A stretch of DNA of 64,000 nt. Source: Microbacterium kyungheense (GTDB lineage Bacteria > Actinomycetota > Actinomycetes > Actinomycetales > Microbacteriaceae). The translations under genes and the position numbers were made by a program. Location: assembly GCF_006783905.1 (NCBI RefSeq), contig NZ_VFPE01000002.1:248001-312000 (forward strand), written 5' to 3'. This document shows positions 35,000 to 43,691 of the stretch, piece after piece. The notes beneath the pieces were generated by a model, which was not told the DNA's origin, made no database searches, and worked only from the letters and a program-made list of their open reading frames with translations. Positions within the stretch are counted from its first letter, which is position 1, and the number at the start of each line of letters is the position of its first letter.

Positions 35000-37030
35000 A
35001 TGACACGACCCCGAACCCTCGTCGCGGCTGTGGCCGCGGCATCCCTCGCCCTCGGAGCGGCGGCGACGGCACCGGCGGCCTTCGCGGCGCCGCCCGGCTG
35101 GAACACGCCCGCGCCCGTGGTGACGCGCGCGGGGCTCGACCCGGCGCTCGTGGCCGGACGCGGCGCCGACGTGGCCTTCCTCGAGCAGGAGGCCGAGAAC
35201 GCCGTCACCGACGGCACCGTGATCGGCCCCGGACGCGAGGCGTACACGATCGAGGCAGAGGCATCGGGTCGCTCGGCGGTGCGCCTGACGCCCGGACAGT
35301 ACGTGGAGTTCACGCTGCCGGCGGCGGCCAACGCGCTGACGGTGCGCTACAGCATCCCCGACGCGCCCGGCGGCGGTGGATTGACCGCACCGCTCACCGT
35401 GCAGGCTGGACCGCACACGGCCACGATGCAGCTGACATCGCAGTACGCGTACCTCTACAACCAGTACCCGTTCACGAACGACCCCGATGCGGGCCTGCTG
35501 CATCCGGACTGGTGGGTCGCCGAGTGCGGGTGTGTGCCGGCGGCGACCACGCCGTCGTTCGAGCCGGCCGCGCCGTTCCGTCCGATGAAGTTCTACGACG
35601 AGCAGCGGCTGCTGCTGCACAAGACGTACAAGGCGGGCGACAAGGTGCGTCTGACGGCGTCGGCCGACGTGCCGTGGACGGTCATCGACCTCGTCGACAC
35701 AGAGCTGGTCGGCAAGCCCGTCGTGGTGAAGAAGGCGGCGAATGTCGTGGACTTCGGTGCGGACCCGTCCGGCCGCCGCGATTCCGCCGACGCGTTCGAC
35801 GCGGCGATCGCCGCCGCGAAGCAGCGCGGTCAGGTCGTGTACGTGCCGCAGGGCGAGTTCCGCGTGGAGCGCCACATCGTCGTCGACGACGTCACCATCC
35901 GGGGAGCGGGCACCTGGCACACGAAGGTGTTCGGTTCGGAGGTCGCGCTCGCCGAGCCCGCCGCGGACGGTTCGACCCACACCGGGGTCGGCTTCTACGG
36001 GAAGGATGCCGCCGACGGTGGCAGCACCGACGTGCACCTGTCGGGGTTCTCGATCATCGGCGACGTGCGCGAGCGCATCGACACCGACCAGGTGAACGCG
36101 ATCGGCGGCGCGTTCCATGACTCGTCCTTCTCGGACCTGTACATCCAGCACACCAAGGTGGGCATGTGGTTCGACGGCCCCATGTCGGACGTCACGGTGG
36201 AGCGCAACATCATCGTCGACCAGATCGCCGATGCGCTGAACTTCCACATCGGTGTGACTGATTCGGTCGCGCGCCACAACTTCGTGCGCAACTCCGGTGA
36301 CGACGGACTGGCCATGTGGGCGGAGTCACAGGGCGGGACGACGCTCACCAACGCGCGGAACACGTTCGAGCGCAACACGGTGCAGACGCCGAACCTCGCC
36401 AACGGCATCGCGATCTACGGCGGCACCGACAACACCGTCGCGGGCAACCTCGTCGCCGACACGATCCGCGAGGGGAGTGCGCTGCATGCGGGGTCGCGAT
36501 TCGGCGCTCATCCGTTCGCCGGGACGCTGATCTTCCGCGAGAACACCACCGTGCGAGCGGGGACGCGGGAGCTCAACTGGAACATCGGCCTCGGTTCGCT
36601 GTGGGTGTACGCGCTGGAGGGCTCGATCTCGGGCGTCCACGTCACGGGTGACCACTACCTCGACAGCACGTACAACGCCATCATGCTGGTGTCCGAGTGG
36701 GGCGTGAAGGACCTCTACTCGATGACCGACGTCTCGTTCGCCGATGTCAGGGTCGACGGCACCGGCACCTCGGTGCTGAGCGCACGGGTGAAGGGCGAAG
36801 CCTCGTTCCAGAACGTCGATGCACGCAACGTCGGAGCTGTGGGCATCAACAACTGCGGGTCGTTCGGCTTCCCGCCGACGGGCTCGGAGTTCTCGGTCGC
36901 CGACCTCGGCGGGAACGACGGAGGGGGCACCACGGGGCCCTGGATGGCCGCGTGGGAGCTGCCGAACACCATCACGTGCCACGATCGTCCGCCGGTGGTC
37001 GCTCCGCCGGCGCCGACGCCCTGGCCGTGA
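35000..37030 (+). CDS. Secreted right-handed beta-helix protein, possible GH87-like glucanase
   Basis: The 676-residue protein has a Tat/Sec-like signal (MTRPRTLVAAVAAASLALGA, cleavage near AFA-A at 29). An N-terminal beta-sandwich contains a carbohydrate-binding-like stretch (about 55-200), and a pectate-lyase-type beta-helix (about 245-620) opens with NVVDFGADPSGRRDSADAFD. Aspartates in NSGDDGLAMW (about 430) are the likely catalytic centre. This arrangement recalls GH87 alpha-1,3-glucanases and mycodextranases, which degrade fungal or dental polysaccharide. That family call is by memory of motif style, so treat it as tentative. Four cysteines in the mature protein suggest disulfides. It ends in a short Pro-rich tail. 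Confidence 0.75.
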   Translation: MTRPRTLVAAVAAASLALGAAATAPAAFAAPPGWNTPAPVVTRAGLDPALVAGRGADVAFLEQEAENAVTDGTVIGPGREAYTIEAEASGRSAVRLTPGQYVEFTLPAAANALTVRYSIPDAPGGGGLTAPLTVQAGPHTATMQLTSQYAYLYNQYPFTNDPDAGLLHPDWWVAECGCVPAATTPSFEPAAPFRPMKFYDEQRLLLHKTYKAGDKVRLTASADVPWTVIDLVDTELVGKPVVVKKAANVVDFGADPSGRRDSADAFDAAIAAAKQRGQVVYVPQGEFRVERHIVVDDVTIRGAGTWHTKVFGSEVALAEPAADGSTHTGVGFYGKDAADGGSTDVHLSGFSIIGDVRERIDTDQVNAIGGAFHDSSFSDLYIQHTKVGMWFDGPMSDVTVERNIIVDQIADALNFHIGVTDSVARHNFVRNSGDDGLAMWAESQGGTTLTNARNTFERNTVQTPNLANGIAIYGGTDNTVAGNLVADTIREGSALHAGSRFGAHPFAGTLIFRENTTVRAGTRELNWNIGLGSLWVYALEGSISGVHVTGDHYLDSTYNAIMLVSEWGVKDLYSMTDVSFADVRVDGTGTSVLSARVKGEASFQNVDARNVGAVGINNCGSFGFPPTGSEFSVADLGGNDGGGTTGPWMAAWELPNTITCHDRPPVVAPPAPTPWP

Positions 37031-37051
37031 CTCCGGGACGCTGAGACGAGC

Positions 37052-37081
37052 GGATGCCGCACCCGGCCGGGTGCGGCATCC
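37052..37081. terminator. Terminator-like palindrome
   Basis: GGATGCCGCACCCGG and CCGGGTGCGGCATCC form a continuous 15-bp inverted repeat with no loop bases, starting 21 bp after the beta-helix gene. There is no T-tract. It contains the GGATGCCG word and closely resembles the palindrome at 38989-39028. Confidence 0.7.
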
Positions 37082-37096
37082 ATCTGCTCGCGAATC

Positions 37097-37139
37097 ATTC
37101 TAAAGAACTCTTGCGAAAGATATCTTTAGAATCTAGTCT
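37097..37139 (+). promoter_or_regulatory. ArsR-type operator and leaderless promoter
   Basis: ATTCTAAAGA (37097-37106) and TCTTTAGAAT (37123-37132) are a perfect 10-bp inverted repeat. Inside it lies a -35-like TTGCGA (37111-37116); 17 bp later TAGTCT (37134-37139) is the -10. The ATG of the regulator gene follows six bases after, so the message is leaderless and the repeat overlaps the promoter. Autoregulation is the natural reading. Confidence 0.65.
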
Positions 37140-37145
37140 TCCGGT

Positions 37146-37757
37146 ATGACCACCGAACACCGACGCGAGCGGATCACCGATCCCGAGCGCATCCGCGCGC
37201 TGGCGCATCCCGTGCGCATCGCGCTCCTCGACCACCTGGGCGATGTCGGCGAGGCCACCGCCACCGAATGCGCGGAGGCGCTGGGGGAGTCGCCTGCCAG
37301 CTGCTCGTTCCACCTGCGCATGCTCGAGAAGTACGGCTACATCGAGCGTGCCGAGCGCCGAGGACGCGAGAAGCCGTGGCGAGTTCGGGTCGCGGACTTC
37401 GACATGCGCCCCGACCCCGACGTGCCGGGGTCGCTGCTCGCGGTGCAGGCCGTCGCGTCGATGGGGCTGGAGTCCGAGTTCCTGCGGGCGATGGACTGGT
37501 TCTCGAAGGTCGATCGCGAGAGTGACGAGTGGGTGCAGGCGACCACGTTCACGCGCACGTCGTTCTGGGCGACGGCAGAAGAGCTGGCGCAGCTGAGCCG
37601 CGACGTGCAGGACATCACCGACCGGTTCGCCGGGCGCCACGCGGATCCCTCGAAGCGCCCCGACGGCGCGCGCTTCTCGCGCTTCTTCGCGGTCGTGAAC
37701 CCCGACCCCGTGGACCCTGCCTCCGCCGCCGGGACCGAGCCGGAGGCGCAGCGATGA
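37146..37757 (+). CDS. ArsR-like winged-helix regulator
   Basis: The 203-residue protein has a winged helix-turn-helix at about 10-85: RIRALAHPVRIALLDHLGDV, TATECAEALGESPASCSFHL, RMLEKYGYIERAERRGREKP. The C-terminal 110 residues are helical with aromatic residues (AMDWFSKVDRESDEW) and lack the cysteine pairs of metal-sensing ArsR proteins, so a small-molecule ligand is more likely. It overlaps the MFS gene by four bases (ATGA) and probably controls it. The upstream inverted repeat supports self-repression. Confidence 0.85.
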   Translation: MTTEHRRERITDPERIRALAHPVRIALLDHLGDVGEATATECAEALGESPASCSFHLRMLEKYGYIERAERRGREKPWRVRVADFDMRPDPDVPGSLLAVQAVASMGLESEFLRAMDWFSKVDRESDEWVQATTFTRTSFWATAEELAQLSRDVQDITDRFAGRHADPSKRPDGARFSRFFAVVNPDPVDPASAAGTEPEAQR

Positions 37758-38983
37758 CCGGCACGACCGCACGGCGCGGCCTCCGTCTTCCTCTCGCGTG
37801 GTCGGCGCCCGGATTCCCGCGGCTGGCCGGCGCCTGGGTGGCGACGAACCTCGGCGACAGTGCGCTGTACCTCATGATCGCGGTGTGGGTGAAGGAGCTC
37901 ACGGGCTCCGACATCGCCGCGGGATTCGTGTTCGTCGCCCTCGGTGTCCCCGCGATCCTCGCGCCCTTCATCGGCATGATGGCCGACAGGATGCCGCGCC
38001 GCCGGCTGCTCGTCATCAACAACGCCGTCCTCGTCCCCGTGCTGCTGTCGCTCCTGCTGGTGTCGGGCGCGGAGCAGCTGTGGCTCGTGTACGCGGTGAT
38101 GGTGGTCTACAGCGCCGCGGGCTATGTGACGGGATCCGCGCAGTCCGGCATCATCCGCGCGATGCTGCGCGACGATCAGCTCGCCTCGGGCAACGGCGTG
38201 CTCTCGACGATCGACAACGCGCTGCGGCTCGTGTCGCCGCTCATCGGCACCGCACTGTACGTCTGGCTGGGCGCCCCCGCCGTCATCGTGGCCACCGCGG
38301 CGTGCTTCGGCGTGGCGGCCGTGGTCGTCGCGGGGCTCCCCGTCGGCGCCGCCGCGCCGGTGCGCGAGGCCCGGCGCGGATACTTCCACGAGCTCGCCGC
38401 CGGGTTCGTGCAGCTCTTCTCGCCGCAGAGCCTGCGGGTCGTCACGATCGCCGTGGCGATCGGCTTCGGGGCGACGGGCCTGCTCAACATCGTCGTGTTC
38501 CCCGCCCTGGACGCGATGCACGCCGACCCCGCCGCGATCGGCGTGCTCGTTCCCATCCAGGGTGCGGGCGCCGTCCTCGGCGGTGTGCTCTCGGCGACGC
38601 TCGTCACGCGCTGGGGCGAAGGGCGCACGGCGGCGCTCGGACTGCTGCTGGTCGCGGCGGGAAGCATCCCGTGGGCGTTCGGCTCGGTGGTCGCCGGCGC
38701 TGCCGGAATGTTCGTGCTGGGGCTCGGCATCCCGCTGACGGTGGTGGCCTTCGCGACGCTGCGGCAGCGGCTCACACCGGATGCGCTGCAGGGACGCACC
38801 GGCGCGGCGGCCAACGTCGTGATCAACGTGCCGCAGACGCTCGCCTCGGTCGTCGGTGCGGCGCTCCTCGCGGTCGTCGACTTCCGTGTGCTGATCTGGG
38901 TGTCGGTCGTCGCCGTCGTGCTCGGAGCGGCCACAGCGCTCCTGGCCCGCCGCGTCGCGCTGGTTCAGCCCGCGGCGGCGTGA
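37754..38983 (+). CDS. MFS efflux-type transporter
   Basis: The 409-residue protein has about twelve membrane segments and the loop MMADRMPRRRLLVINNAVLV after TM2, typical of the MFS_3/enterobactin-exporter-like branch (LGDSALYLMIAVWVKELTGS; SGNGVLSTIDNALRLVSPLI). This pairing of an ArsR-type regulator with an MFS exporter is widespread in actinobacteria and usually confers resistance to a small toxic compound. The compound is not identifiable. Translation is coupled to the regulator, and a perfect 20-bp palindrome follows the gene. Confidence 0.88.
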   Translation: MTGTTARRGLRLPLAWSAPGFPRLAGAWVATNLGDSALYLMIAVWVKELTGSDIAAGFVFVALGVPAILAPFIGMMADRMPRRRLLVINNAVLVPVLLSLLLVSGAEQLWLVYAVMVVYSAAGYVTGSAQSGIIRAMLRDDQLASGNGVLSTIDNALRLVSPLIGTALYVWLGAPAVIVATAACFGVAAVVVAGLPVGAAAPVREARRGYFHELAAGFVQLFSPQSLRVVTIAVAIGFGATGLLNIVVFPALDAMHADPAAIGVLVPIQGAGAVLGGVLSATLVTRWGEGRTAALGLLLVAAGSIPWAFGSVVAGAAGMFVLGLGIPLTVVAFATLRQRLTPDALQGRTGAAANVVINVPQTLASVVGAALLAVVDFRVLIWVSVVAVVLGAATALLARRVALVQPAAA

Positions 38984-38988
38984 ACGAC

Positions 38989-39028
38989 GAGTGGATGCCG
39001 CCACCCGGCCGGGTGGCGGCATCCACTC
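38989..39028. terminator. Perfect 40-bp palindrome, terminator-like
   Basis: The 20-bp arms (38989-39008 and 39009-39028) are exact reverse complements with no intervening base. The arm contains GGATGCCG, then CCACCCGG at the centre. It starts six bases after the MFS stop and lies about 27 bp from the end of the TM2 gene, so it may terminate both converging transcripts. A loop-free palindrome must open some central pairs to fold. Confidence 0.75.
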
Positions 39029-39055
39029 GGTGTCTTCGGTCTTCTGTCTTCGGCG

Positions 39056-40213
39056 TCAGCCGACGGTCAACGTCCAGTTTCCATCGGCGTGCACGACGAT
39101 GACGGATGGTCCCTTCGCAAGGGGTACGGTGCCCGAGTAGGCGCCGATCTCGTTGACGAGCAGACCCATGTGGAACATGTCGCCGTTGTCTTCGGTGATG
39201 ACGAAGTTGCTGGACCCGTCATGGGTCGCCGTGAGTGTGCCGACACCGCCGTCGTACAGCATCACTGCGTCGCCGGCACCGCTCGGCGCGAGTGTGGGGG
39301 CCGACCCCATCGGCTGGATGTCGATCGTCCACGCACCGTCGGCGGTGACCTGGAGATTCACGCCTTCGCCGAGCGCCGTGATACCCCACGCCGTTGTGCC
39401 CTGGTAGGGACCGATCGTGTTGACGAGTAGTTCCCCGGTGGAGCCGTTGTTGGCGTCCAGCACGCTGATCGCGAAGTTGCTCTGACCGTTGTGCGTGGCC
39501 ACGACGATGCCACCGGTGACGCCGGCCGGCAGGGCCACGACGCTGTCACCGGCGCCCTCCTGGTGAACCGGGCTGAACTCGCCCCACGTGTCGTTCGCCC
39601 ACGTCGCCGCGGTGGCCGGCTCATCGGCCGGCTCCTCCGCGGGCTCGTCGGCGGCCGGAGTCTCGTCGCCGGCGGGTTGCTCGCTCGGCTGTACCTGAGA
39701 GGCGGGAGGATCGTCGGCACGATTGCCGTTGAGGGCCCCGCTGATCGACCCCGTGATGATACCGAGCAGCACCAGGGCGCCGGTGACGATCCACGCGATC
39801 CTCTTGTACTGCTGGTAGCCCGCCAGCGCGTATCCGGCCTTGTCGCGCTGTGCGCCGGCCAGCACCAGGATCAGGTCGATCAGCCACCAGATCCCGAATC
39901 CACCCAGGGTGATGAGCTTGAGAATGCCGGTACCGACCTTCCCCAGATAGAAGCGGTCGACGCCGAGCACGCCGAGCAGCCAGGCGAAGAGCCACGTCGC
40001 GATGAATTGCTTCGACCCTTCGACGGCGGGCTGGCCGGGGGCGGGAGGCGGAGGTGCTGCGGCGGGTGCTCCGGGCGGGGAAGCCGCGGGCGCGGGCGCT
40101 GCGTAGGGCGGAGGTGCCGACGGCGAAGGTGCCGACGGTGCATACGCAGGCGGCGGCGTGGGTGAAGGAGGAGGGGTGGGTTGTTCTGGGCCGACCGGAG
40201 TGTCGTTCGACAT
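39056..40213 (-). CDS. Proline-rich TM2-domain membrane protein with duplicated C-terminal domain
   Basis: The 385-residue protein has a Pro/Ala-rich N-terminus (about 1-65). A TM2 domain follows (about 68-130), with FIATWLFAWLLGVLGVDRFY, LGKVGTGILKLITLGGFGIW and WLIDLILVL, then a third membrane helix (about 138-160) and an acidic linker. Two tandem copies of an 80-residue beta domain close it: GAGDSVVALPAGVTGGIVVA, NGQSNFAIS at about 222-300, and GAGDAVMLYDGGVGTLTATH, GSSNFVIT at about 313-385. The copies probably lie outside the cell. The function is unknown; TM2 proteins are often linked to membrane stress. It starts with ATG at 40213. Confidence 0.8.
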   Translation of the reverse strand: MSNDTPVGPEQPTPPPSPTPPPAYAPSAPSPSAPPPYAAPAPAASPPGAPAAAPPPPAPGQPAVEGSKQFIATWLFAWLLGVLGVDRFYLGKVGTGILKLITLGGFGIWWLIDLILVLAGAQRDKAGYALAGYQQYKRIAWIVTGALVLLGIITGSISGALNGNRADDPPASQVQPSEQPAGDETPAADEPAEEPADEPATAATWANDTWGEFSPVHQEGAGDSVVALPAGVTGGIVVATHNGQSNFAISVLDANNGSTGELLVNTIGPYQGTTAWGITALGEGVNLQVTADGAWTIDIQPMGSAPTLAPSGAGDAVMLYDGGVGTLTATHDGSSNFVITEDNGDMFHMGLLVNEIGAYSGTVPLAKGPSVIVVHADGNWTLTVG

Positions 40214-40363
40214 CGAATGCTCGCATTCTCGTGTGTTGTTCCGTGCCAGGCGGGCACGGGCCGCGGGGAGTCAGAGGTCCGTGTCGTGTGTGCTCTTCGG
40301 CATCAACATAGCGACGATGGGCGGGAATAGGCTGCTGGCCTGCGCCTTTCTTCGGTTCTCGTC

Positions 40364-40392
40364 TTGTCTGACTCGAAACTATGTTCTAAAAT
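40364..40392 (+). promoter_or_regulatory. Leaderless promoter with LexA-like SOS box
   Basis: TTGTCT (40364-40369), a 17-bp spacer and TAAAAT (40387-40392) form a strong promoter, with the ATG six bases later. TCGAAACTATGTTCTA (40373-40388) matches the actinobacterial LexA consensus TCGAAC-N4-GTTCGA in all but two positions and fills the spacer up to the -10. DNA-damage control is the likely meaning. Confidence 0.6.
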
Positions 40393-40398
40393 GTCTGT

Positions 40399-41694
40399 AT
40401 GATCGATACTGCTGAGACGTTCCCTCGTGGGGGCGATGATCCGGACCTGGAGGGGTTCGTGCCGCCGGTTCCGGATGCGGTGGATCTGGTGGTGGAGGCG
40501 TCGACGATGGTGTCGGTGTTCGTGGCGCAGCGGTATGCGCGGGTGGATGCGATGCGGCGGGAGCTGGTTGGGCGGGCGCGGCGGTTCGGGGCGGGTGAGG
40601 TGGAGTTGGTGGAGCGGTCGATCCGGTTGGAGCTGGCGGCGGCGATGCGGGTCTCGGAGTATGCGGCGGGTCGGTTGATCGTGGTGGCCGAGGCGTTGGT
40701 GCGGTCGTACCCGGCGGCGTGGGATGCGCTGGCCGGTGGCCGGATCACCGAGAAGCATGCCGAGGTGCTGGTGGATCTGCTGGGGGAGTTGCCCGCGGAC
40801 GCCGGCGAGGCGCTCGCGGTCGAGGCTGTGGCGTGGGCGGAGACGGAGCCGGTGAACGTGTTCCGCCGGCGACTGCGGGACCGGGTCGCCGCCATGCAGG
40901 CCGGCTCGTTCGAGGACCGGTACGCCCGGGCGTCGGCGGGGCGGCGGATCGCGGTGCAGCCGGGGGCGGATGGCATGGGGGATCTGTGGGTGCATGCCCC
41001 GTTGGTGGAGTTGTACGCGATCGAGCATCGGGCGACCGCGATGGCCAAGGCGATCAAGGCGGCCGGGGACGAGCGGACACTGGAGCAGATCCGCACCGAT
41101 GTGGTGTGTGATCTGCTCATAGACGGGTCCACCGAGCATGTTCCGGCGGCGGTGTCGGGGATCCGCGCGCAGGTGGTGGTGACCGTTCCCGTGCTGACGC
41201 TGCTGGACGAGGACGGTGGCACGGCATCGGATCTTCCGGTGGTGGAGGGGGTGGGGCCGGTGCCGGTGTCGCGGGCGCGGGAGCTGTGTGGTGGGGACGG
41301 GAAGTGGATGCGGGTGCTCACCCACCCCGAGACCGGCATCGTGCTGTCCGTCGGGCGGGACCGGTACGCACCGCCGGCGGCGTTGCGTCGGTTGGTGACG
41401 TGGCGGGCGGGGCGGTGCATGGCGCCGGGGTGTGTGATGCCCGCCTCGCGGTGCGAGGTCGACCACCAGGTGCGCTGGACCGACGGCGGGCAGACGAGCG
41501 TGGAGAATACGACCCCGTTGTGCAAGGGCCACCATCTGGTGAAAGAAAACACCGCCTGGCAGGTCAGACAGATCCCCGGCTCGGGCGGGGTGATCGAGTG
41601 GACGTCACCGACCGGCCGCCGGTATCTGGTGAAACCCGAACGACCCGTCCCCGTCTTCACCGCGACCGCAGCAGAACCCGCCCCGCCCTTCTGA
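40399..41694 (+). CDS. DUF222 / HNH endonuclease, 13E12 repeat family
   Basis: The 431-residue protein has the DUF222 region (about 25-290: LELAAAMRVSEYAAGRLIVV, GRITEKHAEVLVDLLGELPA) and a C-terminal HNH nuclease (about 350-405). There GRCMAPGCVMPASRCEVDHQ contains the DH of the motif, and TTPLCKGHHLVKE gives the HH. The metal cysteines C-x4-C and C-x2-H are present, so it looks active. These genes occur in many copies per actinobacterial genome and in mycobacteria some carry LexA sites. Codon use is strongly GTG/GGG/CGG biased. It is flanked by TM2 and P-type ATPase genes, with no partner. Confidence 0.9.
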   Translation: MIDTAETFPRGGDDPDLEGFVPPVPDAVDLVVEASTMVSVFVAQRYARVDAMRRELVGRARRFGAGEVELVERSIRLELAAAMRVSEYAAGRLIVVAEALVRSYPAAWDALAGGRITEKHAEVLVDLLGELPADAGEALAVEAVAWAETEPVNVFRRRLRDRVAAMQAGSFEDRYARASAGRRIAVQPGADGMGDLWVHAPLVELYAIEHRATAMAKAIKAAGDERTLEQIRTDVVCDLLIDGSTEHVPAAVSGIRAQVVVTVPVLTLLDEDGGTASDLPVVEGVGPVPVSRARELCGGDGKWMRVLTHPETGIVLSVGRDRYAPPAALRRLVTWRAGRCMAPGCVMPASRCEVDHQVRWTDGGQTSVENTTPLCKGHHLVKENTAWQVRQIPGSGGVIEWTSPTGRRYLVKPERPVPVFTATAAEPAPPF

Positions 41695-41759
41695 ACGAGA
41701 TCCTCGCGCGGTGAGGACGTCAGGCGCGCCTACGCCGACGCGGCCCACGAGAACTGTGG

Positions 41760-43658
41760 CTACGCGGCCTCGCCGACGCTTGCGCGCTCCTGTGCTGCGG
41801 GCGCCGGAACGACAAGCCCCGTCGCGGGCCCCGTGAGCGCGCGCAGGGCGTAGAGGATCGTCGCGAGATCGACGCCTTCCTGGATGAGGGCACCGGCCAC
41901 AGCGGGGATCACCCCCGTCGTCGCCACGAGCATCAGCCCGATGCTGAGCGCGATGCCGATCCAGATGGCCGTGTAGGCCACGCGCAGCGTGTGGCGACCG
42001 ATCGAGACGGCGTCGGCGATGCCGACGAGCGAGTCCTTCAGCACGACGGCGTCCGCGGCCTCGCCCGCCGCAGTCGAACCCTTCGCCCCCATCGCGACGC
42101 CGATGTCGGCCGCGGCCAGCACCGGTGCGTCGTTCACCCCGTCGCCGACCATCATCACCGGGCGCGGCCGCAGCTGCGCGGCCAGATGCACCTTCTCGGG
42201 CGGCAGCAGTTCGGCGTGCACATCGGTGATCCCGACCTCGCGCGCCACGGCATCCGCGGTCGCCTGCGCATCGCCGGTGAGCATCGCGATCCGCTCGACG
42301 CCGGTGTCGCGCAGCCACGTCACGACCGCGCGCGACTCGGGACGCGGGTCGTCGGCGAGCACGAGGGTGCCGGCGAAGCGTCCATCCACGGCGACGTAGG
42401 CCGCGGCCTCGCCCTCGCGGATTCCCCGGCGCACCGTGTCGGGTGCCAGCGACGCGACGTACGCGGGCTTGCCGACGACGACCGTGCGTCCGTCGATCTG
42501 CGCCGTCACGCCGTTCGTCGCGACCTCGTGAGCCTCGACGGCAGACAGCAGGTGGATGCCGCGCCCCGCCGCCGCGCGTCGGATCCCGTCGGCCAGCACA
42601 TGGCTGGAGTACTGCTCGGCCGACGCCGCGAGCGTCAGCAGCTCGTCCTCGCCGAAGCCGGCCGCCGGCTCGACCGCCACGAGGTCGGGGCGGCCCTCGG
42701 TGAGCGTGCCGGTCTTGTCGAAGGCCGCCGAGCGCACCCGCGCGAGCTGCTCGATGACGGCACCGCCCTTGACGATGATGCCCGCCTTGGCCGCCCGCGA
42801 CAGGCCGCCGAGGAACGCGACCGGCGCGGCGATCAGCAGTGGGCACGGCGTCGCCAGCACCAGCACCTCCGCGAAGCGCGTCGGATCGCCCGAGATCGCC
42901 CACGCCGCTCCGGCGATCACCAACGACACCGCCGTGAACGGGATCGCGAAACGGTCGGCCAGCCGCACCGTCGGAGCGCGATCCTCCTGCGCCTGCTTCA
43001 CCAGTTCGACGATCTGCTGGTACTGGCTGTCGGCACTGCGTCGCAGCGCCCGGATGCGCACCGCTCGCGACCCGTTGACCGAGCCTGACAGCACCTCGTC
43101 GCCGGCCGACCGGCTCACCGGAAGACTCTCGCCCGTGAGCGATGACTCGTCGAACGAGCCGTCCTCGCTCAGCAGCGTGCCGTCGACCGGGACGATCTCG
43201 GCGGGCCGCACCAGCAGCACATCGCCGACACGCACGTCGGCGGCATCCGCGTCCTGCACCTCGTCGCTGTCGGACTGCGGGTGCACGAGCACGTGCGCCA
43301 CCTGCGGCGAGCGGTCCAGCAGCGAGGTCAGTTCGCGCTTCGCGCGGCGGCTCGCGTAATCCTCCAGGGCCTCGCCGCCTGACAGCATCAGCACGATCAC
43401 GAGGGAGGCCACGTACTCGCCGACCGCGAGGGTGGCGACCATTGCGACGACCGCCAGCACATCCAGGCCGACATGGCCGCGCAGCACGTCGCGCACCATC
43501 CCGAGGAGCGTCCACGCGATGACCAGGCTCACGTAGACGATCGCGATCCACTTCGTCGTCTGCTCGTATCCGGCGGCGCCCAGGGTCAGCACGACGATGA
43601 GGACGATGATCGTGAGCCACACCACGGGGAATCGCACGAACCAGCGCAGGAACCTCAT
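41760..43658 (-). CDS. Heavy-metal P1B-type ATPase
   Basis: The 632-residue protein has the A-domain motif SLTGESLP, the membrane TPCPLLIA motif, the phosphorylation motif DKTGTLTEG, an ATP-binding region with AEQYSSHVLADGIR, and the hinge GDGVNDAPVLAAADIGVAMG. It has no N-terminal metal-binding domain. The TPCPL motif resembles P1B groups that move Zn, Cd, Co or Cu; the choice is not certain. The adjacent ZIP-family gene on the same strand suggests zinc or a similar metal. The ATG at 43658 is natural. The two genes are separated by 33 bp. Confidence 0.93.
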   Translation of the reverse strand: MRFLRWFVRFPVVWLTIIVLIVVLTLGAAGYEQTTKWIAIVYVSLVIAWTLLGMVRDVLRGHVGLDVLAVVAMVATLAVGEYVASLVIVLMLSGGEALEDYASRRAKRELTSLLDRSPQVAHVLVHPQSDSDEVQDADAADVRVGDVLLVRPAEIVPVDGTLLSEDGSFDESSLTGESLPVSRSAGDEVLSGSVNGSRAVRIRALRRSADSQYQQIVELVKQAQEDRAPTVRLADRFAIPFTAVSLVIAGAAWAISGDPTRFAEVLVLATPCPLLIAAPVAFLGGLSRAAKAGIIVKGGAVIEQLARVRSAAFDKTGTLTEGRPDLVAVEPAAGFGEDELLTLAASAEQYSSHVLADGIRRAAAGRGIHLLSAVEAHEVATNGVTAQIDGRTVVVGKPAYVASLAPDTVRRGIREGEAAAYVAVDGRFAGTLVLADDPRPESRAVVTWLRDTGVERIAMLTGDAQATADAVAREVGITDVHAELLPPEKVHLAAQLRPRPVMMVGDGVNDAPVLAAADIGVAMGAKGSTAAGEAADAVVLKDSLVGIADAVSIGRHTLRVAYTAIWIGIALSIGLMLVATTGVIPAVAGALIQEGVDLATILYALRALTGPATGLVVPAPAAQERASVGEAA

Positions 43659-43691
43659 GCCTCACACCCTGGCACAGGGAGTGCGCCGGGA

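Noticed and set aside
41695-41759. A second mobile-element boundary around the DUF222-HNH gene
   Set aside because: No direct or inverted repeats were seen at either side, and the gene is better read as a stand-alone 13E12 copy with its own promoter.
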